Positions 24,215 through 32,864 of a stretch of DNA of 64,000 nt are shown here, one piece after another. Within the stretch, counting starts at the first letter, position 1; each line of letters begins with the position of its first letter. Origin of the DNA: an uncultured Clostridia bacterium (GTDB taxonomy: Bacteria > Bacillota > Clostridia > UMGS1810). Location of the stretch: positions 1 through 64,000 of the forward strand of contig CAKSTI010000015.1 in NCBI GenBank assembly GCA_934500705.1. Direction: 5' to 3'. The notes under the pieces were generated by a model. That model was not told the origin of the DNA and did no database searches. It saw only the letters and a program-made list of their open reading frames with translations. Both the position numbers and the translations under genes were made by a program.

Positions 24215-25302
24215 TCAAGAAAATCTTTGAGCTTTTTGCTCCTGCTTGGGTGTCTGAGTTTTCTGAGTGCCTTTGCCTCAATCTGCCTTATGCGCTCTCT
24301 TGTTACGTTAAACTCCTTGCCCACTTCTTCAAGCGTTCTGCTGCGTCCGTCGTCAAGACCGAAACGCAGTCTTAAAACCTTTGCCTCACGGGGTGTAAGG
24401 GTATCAAGAACGTTTAGAAGCTGTTCTTTAAGAAGCGTGAACGCCGCCATCTCCGACGGTGCCGGTGCGTCGCCGTCCGGTATAAAGTCGCCCAGAATAC
24501 TGTCCTCTTCCTCGCCTATCGGCGTTTCGAGTGACACGGGCTCCTGCGCTATTTTCATAATCTCACGCACTCTGTCCTCGTTCATATTCATCTCTTTTGC
24601 CAGTTCGTCCACGTGCGGTTCACGTCCGAGTTCTTGCAGAAGCTGTCTGGAAACTCTAATCAGCTTGTTAATTGTTTCCACCATATGAACGGGTATTCTT
24701 ATTGTCCTTGCCTGGTCGGCAATAGCTCTCGTTATAGCCTGTCTTATCCACCAGGTTGCATAGGTACTGAATTTATATCCCTTGGTATAGTCGAATTTTT
24801 CAACCGCTTTGATAAGACCCAAGTTACCCTCCTGAATAAGGTCGAGAAAAAGCATACCTCTGCCGACATATCTCTTTGCTATGCTTACAACAAGGCGCAG
24901 GTTTGCCTCGGCAAGCCTTTTTTTGGCGGTTTCGTCGCCCTCGTGCATTCTCTCGGCAAGCTTCTTTTCCTCCTCTGCCGAAAGAAGGGGGACTTTACCT
25001 ATTTCTTTAAGGTACATTCTCACCGGGTCGTCAAGACCGATGCCCTCCGGCACGCTGAGGTCGATTTCCTCCTCGTTGGACTGGATTTCTTCCAGCTCCT
25101 TTTCCATATCCTTAACCACTTCGATGCCGAGCGACTCCAAGTTTTCGTATACTTTTTCGATGTCTTTTACATCAATCTCCAATTCGCTCAAAGCGTCGCC
25201 TATTTCTTTGTAGGAGAGCACCCCTTTTTTCTTTCCGGTTTCTATGAGGTCGTTTATAATCGCCTTTTTGTTTACCGTTGATTTTTCTCCCTTTGTACTC
25301 AC
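24211..25302 (-). CDS. rpoD: RNA polymerase primary sigma factor (SigA/RpoD)
   Basis: The housekeeping sigma factor, 363 residues, has the compact Firmicutes form. Region 1.1-like N-terminus (1-85, acidic end) is followed by region 1.2 (DDPVRMYLKEIG), region 2 with NLRLVVSIAKRY and the -10 recognition helix YATWWIRQAITRAI, region 3, and region 4 with the -35 helix-turn-helix EVGKEFNVTRERIRQIEAKALRK cut by its usual loop. It follows dnaG (42-bp gap) and overlaps comEA. Confidence 0.98.
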   Translation of the reverse strand: MSTKGEKSTVNKKAIINDLIETGKKKGVLSYKEIGDALSELEIDVKDIEKVYENLESLGIEVVKDMEKELEEIQSNEEEIDLSVPEGIGLDDPVRMYLKEIGKVPLLSAEEEKKLAERMHEGDETAKKRLAEANLRLVVSIAKRYVGRGMLFLDLIQEGNLGLIKAVEKFDYTKGYKFSTYATWWIRQAITRAIADQARTIRIPVHMVETINKLIRVSRQLLQELGREPHVDELAKEMNMNEDRVREIMKIAQEPVSLETPIGEEEDSILGDFIPDGDAPAPSEMAAFTLLKEQLLNVLDTLTPREAKVLRLRFGLDDGRSRTLEEVGKEFNVTRERIRQIEAKALRKLRHPSRSKKLKDFLE

Positions 25303-25344
25303 AAAAATGCTCCTTTCCTTAACTGCAATTCAGTTACAAGGTTG

Positions 25345-27090
25345 TCATTGGTTTTTAATTATTTTATTAAGTTTCTCCAAATTTTCGCCGCCGCCTTTAA
25401 GAAGGCTCATAATCCTGCGTTTGTTCAGGCGGTCGTTTATGATTTTTACATAGTCGCAAAATGCCTTATTGGGGTCGTCCGCCTTGTTATCAAGGCTCAG
25501 TATCAGCGAAATCTCGTTTATGTCGTCGCCGTCAAAAAGATTTAAGACATCGCCCGTCTCCGGCATTTTTCCTATATCGGCGCACGCCGAAATGTATGTC
25601 AGCAGCTTTTTGTGGACGTCGCTTTCAAAAAGCGGCTCCGCCAAAAGCAGATTGTGTTTTGTAAGAAGTGACTTGTCGCTCATAAGAAGTCCCAAAAGCA
25701 GCTCCCGTGTGCGCCCAAGCGATGCGTCGTCCGTGTGCGCCGTATGCCTTTGCGCAATGGCGGTAACGTCTGCCGGAACATCTGTTTCCCGTCTTTGCCC
25801 CACGGCTTTGACAACGCCGAGCTGAGAATAGATGGCGTTTGACGAAACGCCTGTTGACTGTGACATCTCCTCGATGTAGACGTCAAGCTCCACGGGGTTT
25901 TTAATCAGTTTGAGATAGCCCAGCATCTCGCCCACAAAGGAAACCTTTTCGTCGTTTTTCATCACATCATATTTTTCCTCCAAGCACTCCATTAAATACG
26001 CCATATCGGACTTTCTTTTGGAAATGCAGTTGTTAAACCGTGTCTTTCCGTATGCGTTAAGGTACTCGTCCGGGTCTTTTTTATCCTTTAAGTTCATTAC
26101 CGAAATTTTAATGTCGTGCTCTCTTAATATCTTTATCGCTCTGTCGGTCGCATTCCTGCCGGCGCCGTCGCTGTCGTAGCAGATTACAACCTCTTTAAAG
26201 TCCGAGGCAATCATCTTTGCCTGCTCCTTTGTAAGCGCCGTACCGAGCGTTGCCACGGTGTTTAAGTAACCATTTTTTGCAAGCGCTATTACGTCCATAT
26301 ACCCCTCGACAAGAATTACAAAATTCTCTCCGGATTTTCTTGCGGCGTTTAAAAAGTACAGGTTGCGGCTTTTGTTAAAAACCGGAGAGTCCGGCGAGTT
26401 TAAGTACTTTGGCTTGCTGTCGTCAAGCACTCTGCCGCCGAAGCCTATGGCACGGTTTCTCAAATCGAATATGGGAAACATAACCCTGTTTCTGAATGCG
26501 TCATAGTATTTCCCGTTTTCGCTGCGCTTTATAAGTCCTGCGTCCAGAATTTCGCTCTCGGTATATCCGAGGTTTTTAAGATATGTAAAAAGTGCGTCCC
26601 AGCTGTCTTTTGCATATCCGAGGAAAAAGTGCTTTGCGTCTGCTCCGCTCAAATTCCTTTTTTTAAAGTATTCAACGGCGCTTTTGCCGTCTTTTAGGTT
26701 TTCATAGAAAAATTGTGCCGCAACCTCGTTCACCTCATAGAGCCTGTCCCTTTTTTGAGCGAGTTTTTTGTATTCGTCGCTGTCACGTTTGCTCAGCGTC
26801 GGGAGTGCAACATTGGCTCTCTGCGCAAGGCGTTCGAGCGCCTCGGTAAACGGTATGCGTTCTATTTTCATTAAAAAGTGTATCACGTTTCCGCCCTCGC
26901 CGCAGCCGAAGCAGTGGAAAATTCCCTTTTGAGGAGATACTGAAAACGACGGGGTTTTCTCGTTGTGAAACGGGCACAAACCCACATACGAGCTGCCGGC
27001 TTTTTTAAGTGTGACGTAATCGGAAACGACGTCCTTTATGTCGTTTTTATCGGCAACTTCTCTTATTATATATTCGGGATACAATGGCAT
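25345..27090 (-). CDS. dnaG: DNA primase
   Basis: DnaG makes RNA primers at the replication fork. The 581-residue protein has an N-terminal zinc finger (CPFHNEKTPSF ... FHCFGCG, ~39-62) and a TOPRIM polymerase core with VEGYMDVIAL (~263) and the metal-binding DSDGAGRNATDRA (~305-317). The C-terminal helicase-interaction domain runs from about 440. Codon 1 is ATG after GAGGTG. It lies nine bases downstream of dgt and upstream of rpoD, the common macromolecular synthesis arrangement. Confidence 0.97.
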   Translation of the reverse strand: MPLYPEYIIREVADKNDIKDVVSDYVTLKKAGSSYVGLCPFHNEKTPSFSVSPQKGIFHCFGCGEGGNVIHFLMKIERIPFTEALERLAQRANVALPTLSKRDSDEYKKLAQKRDRLYEVNEVAAQFFYENLKDGKSAVEYFKKRNLSGADAKHFFLGYAKDSWDALFTYLKNLGYTESEILDAGLIKRSENGKYYDAFRNRVMFPIFDLRNRAIGFGGRVLDDSKPKYLNSPDSPVFNKSRNLYFLNAARKSGENFVILVEGYMDVIALAKNGYLNTVATLGTALTKEQAKMIASDFKEVVICYDSDGAGRNATDRAIKILREHDIKISVMNLKDKKDPDEYLNAYGKTRFNNCISKRKSDMAYLMECLEEKYDVMKNDEKVSFVGEMLGYLKLIKNPVELDVYIEEMSQSTGVSSNAIYSQLGVVKAVGQRRETDVPADVTAIAQRHTAHTDDASLGRTRELLLGLLMSDKSLLTKHNLLLAEPLFESDVHKKLLTYISACADIGKMPETGDVLNLFDGDDINEISLILSLDNKADDPNKAFCDYVKIINDRLNKRRIMSLLKGGGENLEKLNKIIKNQ

Positions 27091-27099
27091 TTTATCACC

Positions 27100-28095
27100 T
27101 CACTGCCACGCAATCGGCATAAACAGTTCATTGAAAAGCGACACGCAGTAATTATCCGTCATTCCTGAGATGTAGTCGCACACAACGGTGTCTATGTCGT
27201 AGTTTTCCAGCAAAAAGCGGTATTCATCGGGTAGTTTTTCCGGATTTGAGCGAAAATATCCGTACAATTTTTCAATGACCATCTGCGACTGGTGGTCCCT
27301 CACCGCAAGGCGTGTGTAAACTGCGTCGAACATAAAGCTCCGAAGAAGCATCATCTGCTTTTGCTCAAACGGCTTCATACAAATTTTACCCGTCTCGGCG
27401 CTTGCGCTCACCACTGCCGAAATCATTGAATTTATGCGCATTGAATTGCTGTCGCCGAAAACTTCCGTCTGTTCCCTGGGAAGGTCATTCTCGTGCAGAA
27501 CCCCCGCACGCAAAGCGTCGTCTATGTCGTGGTTGATATATGCAATTCTGTCGGCATACTTCACCACAACGCCCTCCAAAGTAGATGCCATATTTGAGCC
27601 TGTGTGGTTTACGATGCCGTCACGCACCTCAAATGTAAGGTTCATTCCCTTTCCGTCGTGCTCCACCACGTCCACAACACGCAGGCTCTGCTCAAAGTGC
27701 TTAAATCCTGTGGGGCTCAAATTATCGAGTGCTCTCTCGCCGGAGTGGCCGAACGGAGTGTGTCCCAAGTCGTGCCCCATTGCTATTGCCTCAACGAGGT
27801 CCTCGTTTAAGCGCAGAGCACGGGCAATGGTTCTTGCAATCTGCGAAACTTCAAGTGTGTGGGTAAGCCGTGTGCGGAAGTGGTCATTGTCGCACGAGAT
27901 GAAAACCTGCGTTTTATGCTTTAATCTGCGAAAGGATTTTGAGTGTATAATTCTGTCACGGTCACGTGCAAAGTCGGTGCGCAGACTGCATTTTTCCTCG
28001 AAATGCGCACGCCCAAGGCTGTCTGCCGAGCAGACGGCAAGAGGAGAGAGGATTTGTCTTTCCAGATTTTCACGTTCTTCTCTTATACACGCCAA
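27100..28095 (-). CDS. dgt: dGTP triphosphohydrolase-like HD protein
   Basis: The protein is a predicted dNTPase releasing triphosphate from (d)NTPs. It has 331 residues. The HD metal site is visible as RLTHTLEVSQIA (His near 77), GHDLGHTPFGHSGE (His-Asp near 108-109) and a downstream Asp in VVKYADRIAYINHDIDD. The start is TTG at 28095, seven bases after GAGGGGG; no in-frame ATG is present near it. It heads the run dgt-dnaG-rpoD, a known clostridial order. Confidence 0.92.
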   Translation of the reverse strand: MACIREERENLERQILSPLAVCSADSLGRAHFEEKCSLRTDFARDRDRIIHSKSFRRLKHKTQVFISCDNDHFRTRLTHTLEVSQIARTIARALRLNEDLVEAIAMGHDLGHTPFGHSGERALDNLSPTGFKHFEQSLRVVDVVEHDGKGMNLTFEVRDGIVNHTGSNMASTLEGVVVKYADRIAYINHDIDDALRAGVLHENDLPREQTEVFGDSNSMRINSMISAVVSASAETGKICMKPFEQKQMMLLRSFMFDAVYTRLAVRDHQSQMVIEKLYGYFRSNPEKLPDEYRFLLENYDIDTVVCDYISGMTDNYCVSLFNELFMPIAWQ

Positions 28096-28389
28096 ACAAA
28101 ATCCCCCTCGCTAAATATCGGTATATTATAATTATACTGCATAATTTTTAAAAATCCTTTTAAATTATGAAAAAATTGTTGAAAAAGTATTAAAATACGG
28201 TTGTTTTTCGCAAAATAACCGATAAATTGACTTAGGTTTCTCTATTCCGTCAACCAAAAGGGCAACCCTTTCGGATTGCCCTCTCAATTAAAAACACCTT
28301 AAACGGCTTTTGTATTTTTGCGTCATTTTTCCTTTTTATTATACAACAATGTTAAAATTTAGTCAATACTAAGTCAGAGGTACGTCAAA
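28096..28389. other. AT-rich gap between dgt and the RHH gene
   Basis: No gene is seen in 294 bp. It holds minus-strand TATAAT-like sequence upstream of dgt (no good -35), one short hairpin (28259-28282, arms AGGGCAA / TTGCCCT) followed by TTTTGG on the minus strand only, and a possible plus-strand promoter TTGCGT (28318-28323), 16 bp, TATACA (28340-28345) for the RHH gene. Confidence 0.5.
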
Positions 28390-28557
28390 ATGAAAGATAA
28401 CCTGCCACGCTACACACTGCGTATTTCCAAAACACTGTTGGACAAAATCGGCTACATCGCCGAATACGAGGGCAGAACAAAAAACAGAGAAATTGAACAG
28501 CTGATTAAAAAGCGAATTGAAATTTTTGAAAAAGAACACGGAAAAATCGAACAGTAA
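28390..28557 (+). CDS. small Arc-like ribbon-helix-helix protein
   Basis: Read directly from the plus strand: 55 residues beginning MKDNLPRYTLRISKTLLDKI, then EYEGRTKNREIEQLIKKRIE and an acidic tail. The RYTLRI beta strand followed by two helices is the Arc/MetJ-type RHH fold, normally a dimeric DNA-binding protein. AGAGG lies nine bases before the ATG, and a strong hairpin terminator follows six bases after the stop. It stands alone with no toxin or partner gene, so its target is unknown. Confidence 0.82.
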   Translation: MKDNLPRYTLRISKTLLDKIGYIAEYEGRTKNREIEQLIKKRIEIFEKEHGKIEQ

Positions 28558-28563
28558 AAATTC

Positions 28564-28592
28564 CACCCCGCCGTTATGAAAGCGGCGGGGTG
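28564..28592. terminator. bidirectional terminator between RHH gene and ferredoxin-type gene
   Basis: A perfect 10-bp stem CACCCCGCCG / CGGCGGGGTG with a nine-base loop lies between the convergent genes. On the minus strand it is followed by a short T-rich stretch. Confidence 0.75.
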
Positions 28593-28612
28593 AAGTGCAT
28601 TTTGCCAATTAC

Positions 28613-29305
28613 CTATTCCATTATCTTTCCGTCCGTTGATATAATCTTAACCTGCCAGGGAATAAACTTTCCGCTGTTTTTAAGTGCGGTTTTTACTGCA
28701 TTTTCAATGCCGCCGCAACAGGGAACTTCCATTCTCACAACGGTGACGCTCTTAATATCGTTCTGCGAGATTATCTGCGTGAGCTTTTCGCTGTAATCGG
28801 CATCATCGAGTTTGGGGCAGCCGATAACCGTTATTTTGTTCTTTATAAAATCCTCGTGAAAACTGCCGTAAGCGTAGGCGGTGCAGTCGGCGGCAACGAG
28901 CAGATTTGCGCCGTCAAAATACGGGGCGTTTACCGGAACGAGTTTAATCTGCACGGGCCACTGCATAAGCATACTCTCGCTTTTTTGCGTCGGAGCGGTC
29001 TTTGCGGTGCGGTTTATGGTGCGCAGAGCGGAACCGGGACAGCCGCCTTGGTGACGGTGCGCATTTTTCTTTGCCATATTTTCGGCAACAGCCTTTTCGT
29101 CATATGCGAGCGCCTCACGCTCCACAAAGCTGATGGCGTCTGTGGGGCACACGGGCAGGCAGTCGCCGAGTCCGTCGCAGTAGTCGTCACGCAAAAGTTT
29201 TGCCTTGCCGTTTACCATACCTATTGCGCCCTCGTGGCACGCTTTGGCGCAAGCGCCGCAGCCGTTGCACTTTTCCTCGTCAATTTGTATAATTTTTCTT
29301 ATCAT
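28613..29305 (-). CDS. 4Fe-4S ferredoxin-type protein with C-terminal Cys domain
   Basis: The 230-residue protein begins with two ferredoxin clusters: CNGCGACAKAC (~14-24) and, slightly altered, CDGLGDCLPVC (~43-53) plus CP. The second reads CX5C rather than CX2C at its start, so one cluster may lack a ligand or be incomplete. Residues 90-230 form a separate domain with conserved-looking VAADCTAYAYGSFH, VIGCPKLDD and VPCCGGIENAV. Such proteins are recalled divergent from Crp/Fnr regulators in anaerobes; the electron partner is unknown. It is divergent from crp/fnr here, with a shared operator. Confidence 0.85.
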   Translation of the reverse strand: MIRKIIQIDEEKCNGCGACAKACHEGAIGMVNGKAKLLRDDYCDGLGDCLPVCPTDAISFVEREALAYDEKAVAENMAKKNAHRHQGGCPGSALRTINRTAKTAPTQKSESMLMQWPVQIKLVPVNAPYFDGANLLVAADCTAYAYGSFHEDFIKNKITVIGCPKLDDADYSEKLTQIISQNDIKSVTVVRMEVPCCGGIENAVKTALKNSGKFIPWQVKIISTDGKIME

Positions 29306-29326
29306 AAAATAATCTCTCGCTTTCTA

Positions 29327-29355
29327 TTGATTTCTTGTTATAAATATACTATAAT
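29327..29355 (+). promoter_or_regulatory. sigma-A promoter of crp/fnr-rnr-smpB
   Basis: TTGATT (29327-29332), 17 bp, TATAAT (29350-29355); transcription would start near 29362, 38 bases before the ATG. Confidence 0.7.
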
Positions 29356-29369
29356 AAACTCATAATGTA

Positions 29370-29385
29370 TGTTGTAAATGCAACA
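29370..29385 (+). promoter_or_regulatory. Crp/Fnr-type operator in the divergent gap
   Basis: TGTTG-N6-CAACA is a perfect 16-bp inverted repeat just downstream of the crp/fnr gene's predicted start. Viewed from the ferredoxin gene it lies roughly 37-41 bp upstream of a possible start (TTACAA-N18-TATAGT on the minus strand). It could serve self-repression and activation at once. Confidence 0.55.
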
Positions 29386-29399
29386 AAGGCGGTAGAAAA

Positions 29400-30065
29400 A
29401 TGAAAAATTTTTGCGATATTAAAAATTCCTGCCGTCTGTTTGACGGTATGACGGACGGCGAGGCAGAAAAAATACTAAATGCGCCGTACTGCAAAAGTCG
29501 CCTTTACGAAAAGGACGAGTACATTCTGCACGCCGGCGACGAGGCGGAAAGCATAGGGATTGTCGTTTGCGGCAGTGTGTGCATTATAAAAGAGGATTTT
29601 TGGGGCAACCGTGCCATAATATCCAAAATGACGGCGGGCAATATTTTTGCAGAGTCATTCGCTCTCGGCAAAATGCCGCTTACCGTGAGCGCCGCTGCGG
29701 CGGAAAAATCGCAGGTTCTGCTCCTTAACCGTGACAGACTCACAGAGAATGCGTTTGCCGACAAAACGGGCGGAAAGCTGATGGGCAATCTTATGAAAAT
29801 ATGCTCGCTTAAAAACATTATGCTCACGCAGAAAATAGAGCACCTCGTAAAGCGGACAACACGCTCAAAACTGCTCTCCTACCTCTCGGAACAGTCGGAG
29901 AGGGCGGGGGCGGCAACGTTTTTGATACCGTTTAACCGACGTGAGCTTGCAGACTACCTGTCCGTGGACAGGAGCGCAATGTCGAGCGAACTCGGCAGAC
30001 TGCGTGACGAGGGATTTATAGAATTTAAAAAGAACCGTTTTACACTTTTAAAACAGGAAATATGA
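29400..30065 (+). CDS. Crp/Fnr-family transcriptional regulator
   Basis: The 221-residue protein has an N-terminal cyclic-nucleotide-binding-like beta barrel (about 20-125, GDEAESIGIVVCGSV ... GNIFAESFAL) and a dimerisation helix near 130-150. A C-terminal HTH (about 165-215) has the recognition helix in LADYLSVDRSAMSSELGRL. There is no N-terminal Fnr Cys cluster, although scattered Cys (5, 11, 31, 57, 61, 139) are present, so haem, redox or small-molecule sensing cannot be chosen. It heads an operon with rnr (10-bp gap) and is divergent from the ferredoxin-type gene. Confidence 0.92.
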   Translation: MKNFCDIKNSCRLFDGMTDGEAEKILNAPYCKSRLYEKDEYILHAGDEAESIGIVVCGSVCIIKEDFWGNRAIISKMTAGNIFAESFALGKMPLTVSAAAAEKSQVLLLNRDRLTENAFADKTGGKLMGNLMKICSLKNIMLTQKIEHLVKRTTRSKLLSYLSEQSERAGAATFLIPFNRRELADYLSVDRSAMSSELGRLRDEGFIEFKKNRFTLLKQEI

Positions 30066-30075
30066 GGAACACACA

Positions 30076-32172
30076 ATGGAAAGAAAAGAAAAAATACTTG
30101 AATTTTTAAAGGACGACCGCTATCCGCCGGTAAACATTGAGGAAATGATGCTTATGCTCGACATTCCCTTTGATGACCGTGAGGAACTGTCGCTGATACT
30201 TGCAGAGCTTGCCGAGGACGGACTGATTGTAAAGACAAACAAGCGAAAGTACGCCTCACCGAAAAAGCTGGGTTACACCGTGGGGAAATTTTCGGCAAAC
30301 GAGCGTGGGTTCGGCTTTGTGCTCAAAGACGGCGGCGACCTTTTTATACCGGCGGCAAAGACGTGCGGAGCGTTTGACGGCGACACCGTGCTTGCCTGCA
30401 CCGATGTAAAGGGCACGGATGACAGGCGCAGTGAAGGCAGAATTTTAAAAATCATATCCCGCAGTACGGACAGCATTGTTGGGACATTCCGAACAAGCAG
30501 AAACTTCGGCTTTGTGGTTGCCGACGACAAAAAGTTTAACTTTGACATATATATTCCCAAGAAAAAATGCGCAAAGGCAAAGGACGGTCAAAAAGTCGTT
30601 GCAAAAATAACCAAGTGGCCCGAAAACGGCAAAAACCCGGAGGGGCAAATCTCCGAAGTGCTCGGCTATCCCGAACAAAGGGGCGTGGATATTTTGTCGG
30701 TGATTAAAAACCACCACCTCGAAGCCGAGTTTAACGCCAAAGTTATGCGCCAGTGCGAGAACATCTGCGAGCAAATATCGCAGGCGGACATAGACGCAAG
30801 AGAGGATTTCAGAGATGCGTGCATCATAACAATCGACGGTGACGACAGCCGTGACTTTGACGATGCGGTGTGCGTAAAGCGGGTGAGGGGCGGATTTGAG
30901 CTCGGCGTACACATTGCCGACGTCGCCCACTATGTAACCGAGGGCAGTCCGCTCGACAGCGAGGCGCTCTCCCGTGGAACGAGTGTGTATTTTCCGGGTA
31001 CGGTTGTGCCGATGCTTCCCGAAAAACTATCCAACGGCATTTGCAGTTTAAATCCGCACGAGGACAGACTCACGCTCTCCGTTGTGATGAAAATAAATAA
31101 CAATGGCGAGGTAACGGCGCATAACATAACCGAAGGCGTCATAAATTCCAAAGAGAGAATGACGTACGCCAATGTTACAAAGATTTTGGACGGCGACAGC
31201 GAGCTCTGCCAAAAATACAGCCACATTGTAGCGATGCTTCACGATATGGCGGAGCTTGCAAAGATACTGCGCAAGCGCAGAATGAGCGCCGGTTCGATTG
31301 ATTTTGATTTTCCGGAAACCAAGGTCAAACTTGACGAAAACGGGAAAGCGGTTGACGTGTATAAATACCGTTCGGAGATTTCCAACAAAATAATAGAGGA
31401 GTTTATGCTGATTGCGAACGAAACCGTTGCGGAGGAATTTTTCTGGGCGGACATTCCCTTTGTCTACCGTATTCACGAAAAGCCGACGCACGAAAAAATT
31501 GCCGCATTCAACGACTTTGCAAAAAATATGGGTCTGCACCTCGGCGCAAAGGGCGAGCCGCACCCCGGCGAATTTGCGGCGCTTTTAAAGAAAGTGCACG
31601 GCACAAAGGAGGAAATGCTGATTTCAAAGATGATGCTCCGCTCGCTTATGAAAGCGAAGTACTCCCCCACGTGCGACGGACACTTCGGTCTGGCATTTAA
31701 GTACTATTGCCACTTCACCTCGCCGATACGCCGTTATCCTGACCTTGCAATCCACCGGATTATAAAGGAATTTTTAAACAGCGGCATAACCGACAGGCGG
31801 TATTCGTACCTGAAACGCTTTGTCAGCGAGGCGGCGGCAAAGTCGAGCGATGCCGAAATCCGTGCTATGGAGGCGGAGCGTGAGGCAACGGATATGAAAA
31901 AGGCGGAGTATATGCAATCGCACATCGGCGAGCATTACAGCGCCATTGTGTCATCTGTTACGAGTTTCGGCTTTTTTGCCGAGCTTGAAAACGGCATAGA
32001 GGGTCTTGTGCGCCTTGCAGACCTCTATGACGACTACTATGTTTTTGACGAACGTGACCTGTCGCTCCACGGCGAGAGAACAAACAAGACGTACCGCATA
32101 GGTGACAGTGTTGACATAATCGTTGCCGCCGCAAACCCGACGGCAAAGCAAATTGACTTTTATCCTGCGTGA
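30076..32172 (+). CDS. rnr: ribonuclease R
   Basis: RNase R is a processive 3'-5' exoribonuclease that degrades structured RNA and, with SmpB/tmRNA, non-stop mRNA. The 698-residue protein has an N-terminal winged-helix region (1-65), two cold-shock domains (~70-225), and the RNB catalytic domain with the acidic cluster IDGDDSRDFDDAV (~253-265). The RNB signature HFTSPIRRYPDLAIHR lies near 550, and an S1 domain runs from about 620. It is directly followed by smpB, the conserved functional pair. Confidence 0.97.
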   Translation: MERKEKILEFLKDDRYPPVNIEEMMLMLDIPFDDREELSLILAELAEDGLIVKTNKRKYASPKKLGYTVGKFSANERGFGFVLKDGGDLFIPAAKTCGAFDGDTVLACTDVKGTDDRRSEGRILKIISRSTDSIVGTFRTSRNFGFVVADDKKFNFDIYIPKKKCAKAKDGQKVVAKITKWPENGKNPEGQISEVLGYPEQRGVDILSVIKNHHLEAEFNAKVMRQCENICEQISQADIDAREDFRDACIITIDGDDSRDFDDAVCVKRVRGGFELGVHIADVAHYVTEGSPLDSEALSRGTSVYFPGTVVPMLPEKLSNGICSLNPHEDRLTLSVVMKINNNGEVTAHNITEGVINSKERMTYANVTKILDGDSELCQKYSHIVAMLHDMAELAKILRKRRMSAGSIDFDFPETKVKLDENGKAVDVYKYRSEISNKIIEEFMLIANETVAEEFFWADIPFVYRIHEKPTHEKIAAFNDFAKNMGLHLGAKGEPHPGEFAALLKKVHGTKEEMLISKMMLRSLMKAKYSPTCDGHFGLAFKYYCHFTSPIRRYPDLAIHRIIKEFLNSGITDRRYSYLKRFVSEAAAKSSDAEIRAMEAEREATDMKKAEYMQSHIGEHYSAIVSSVTSFGFFAELENGIEGLVRLADLYDDYYVFDERDLSLHGERTNKTYRIGDSVDIIVAAANPTAKQIDFYPA

Positions 32173-32189
32173 GCATTGGGGGCAGAATT

Positions 32190-32651
32190 ATGGAACAGAA
32201 CATAAAAATCATAACACAAAACAAAAAGGCGTACCACGACTACTTTATTGAGGACACCTACGAGTGCGGCATTGCGCTTGCCGGCACGGAGGTAAAATCA
32301 ATCCGTCTGGGGCACGTAAACCTTAAAGACTCGTTTGCATCTCTCAAAAGCGGCGAAGTTGTGCTCATCGGTATGCACATAAGCCCATACGAAAAAGGAA
32401 ATATCTTTAACAAAGACCCCCTGCGTGACCGCAAACTTCTTATGCACAAGGCGGAAATACGCCGTCTTATCGGCAAGATTAAAGAGGACGGCTACTCTCT
32501 TGTACCGCTTAAAGTATATCTCAAAGGCTCTTTGGTTAAAGTGGAAATTGCCCTTGCACGTGGTAAAAAGAACTACGACAAGCGCAACGCCATTGCCGAA
32601 AAAGAGGCAAAGCGCAGAATAGACAGAAAAATCAAGGAATACAACCAGTAA
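32190..32651 (+). CDS. smpB: SsrA-binding protein SmpB
   Basis: SmpB binds tmRNA and delivers it to stalled ribosomes. The 153-residue protein has the OB fold with KAYHDYFIEDTYECGIALAG (~13-32), the RNA-binding GTEVKSIRLG and DSFASLK, and a basic C-terminal tail (RGKKNYDKRNAI). The start at 32190 follows GGGGG; it is 17 bases after the rnr stop. No ssrA (tmRNA) gene was found in the 500 bp downstream. Confidence 0.97.
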   Translation: MEQNIKIITQNKKAYHDYFIEDTYECGIALAGTEVKSIRLGHVNLKDSFASLKSGEVVLIGMHISPYEKGNIFNKDPLRDRKLLMHKAEIRRLIGKIKEDGYSLVPLKVYLKGSLVKVEIALARGKKNYDKRNAIAEKEAKRRIDRKIKEYNQ

Positions 32652-32755
32652 ATACCACCTTACGGCATTTTGGGGTATTTGTGAGGAATTGTATATTCAG
32701 TACCGGTCAATCCTTCTTTTTCCCTCTGAGGATATATAATCAATATATACACAGA

Positions 32756-32786
32756 AATCTTCGGTTTGAACAGCCGGAGATTTTTT
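32756..32786 (+). terminator. terminator downstream of smpB
   Basis: Arms AATCTTCGG (32756-32764) and CCGGAGATT (32774-32782) pair with one T-G, and the 3' arm runs into six T residues (32781-32786). It ends the crp/fnr-rnr-smpB transcript about 100 bases after smpB. Confidence 0.7.
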
Positions 32787-32864
32787 GTTATAATTTTAAT
32801 GCATCAGGCAGTGGGGAGTTAGGCAGCGGGGACTGCCTGAGTAAAAGTCAAGGAGGAAAAATTA

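Noticed and set aside
28259..28282. Hairpin AGGGCAA / TTGCCCT as terminator of a nearby gene
   Set aside because: There is no gene ending next to it on either strand; it is listed only as part of the gap.
32652..32864. Possible ssrA (tmRNA) gene after smpB
   Set aside because: No GGGG-type 5' end, tag-peptide frame or tRNA-like 3' end was found; the stretch holds only a terminator, A/T-rich sequence and a small hairpin.
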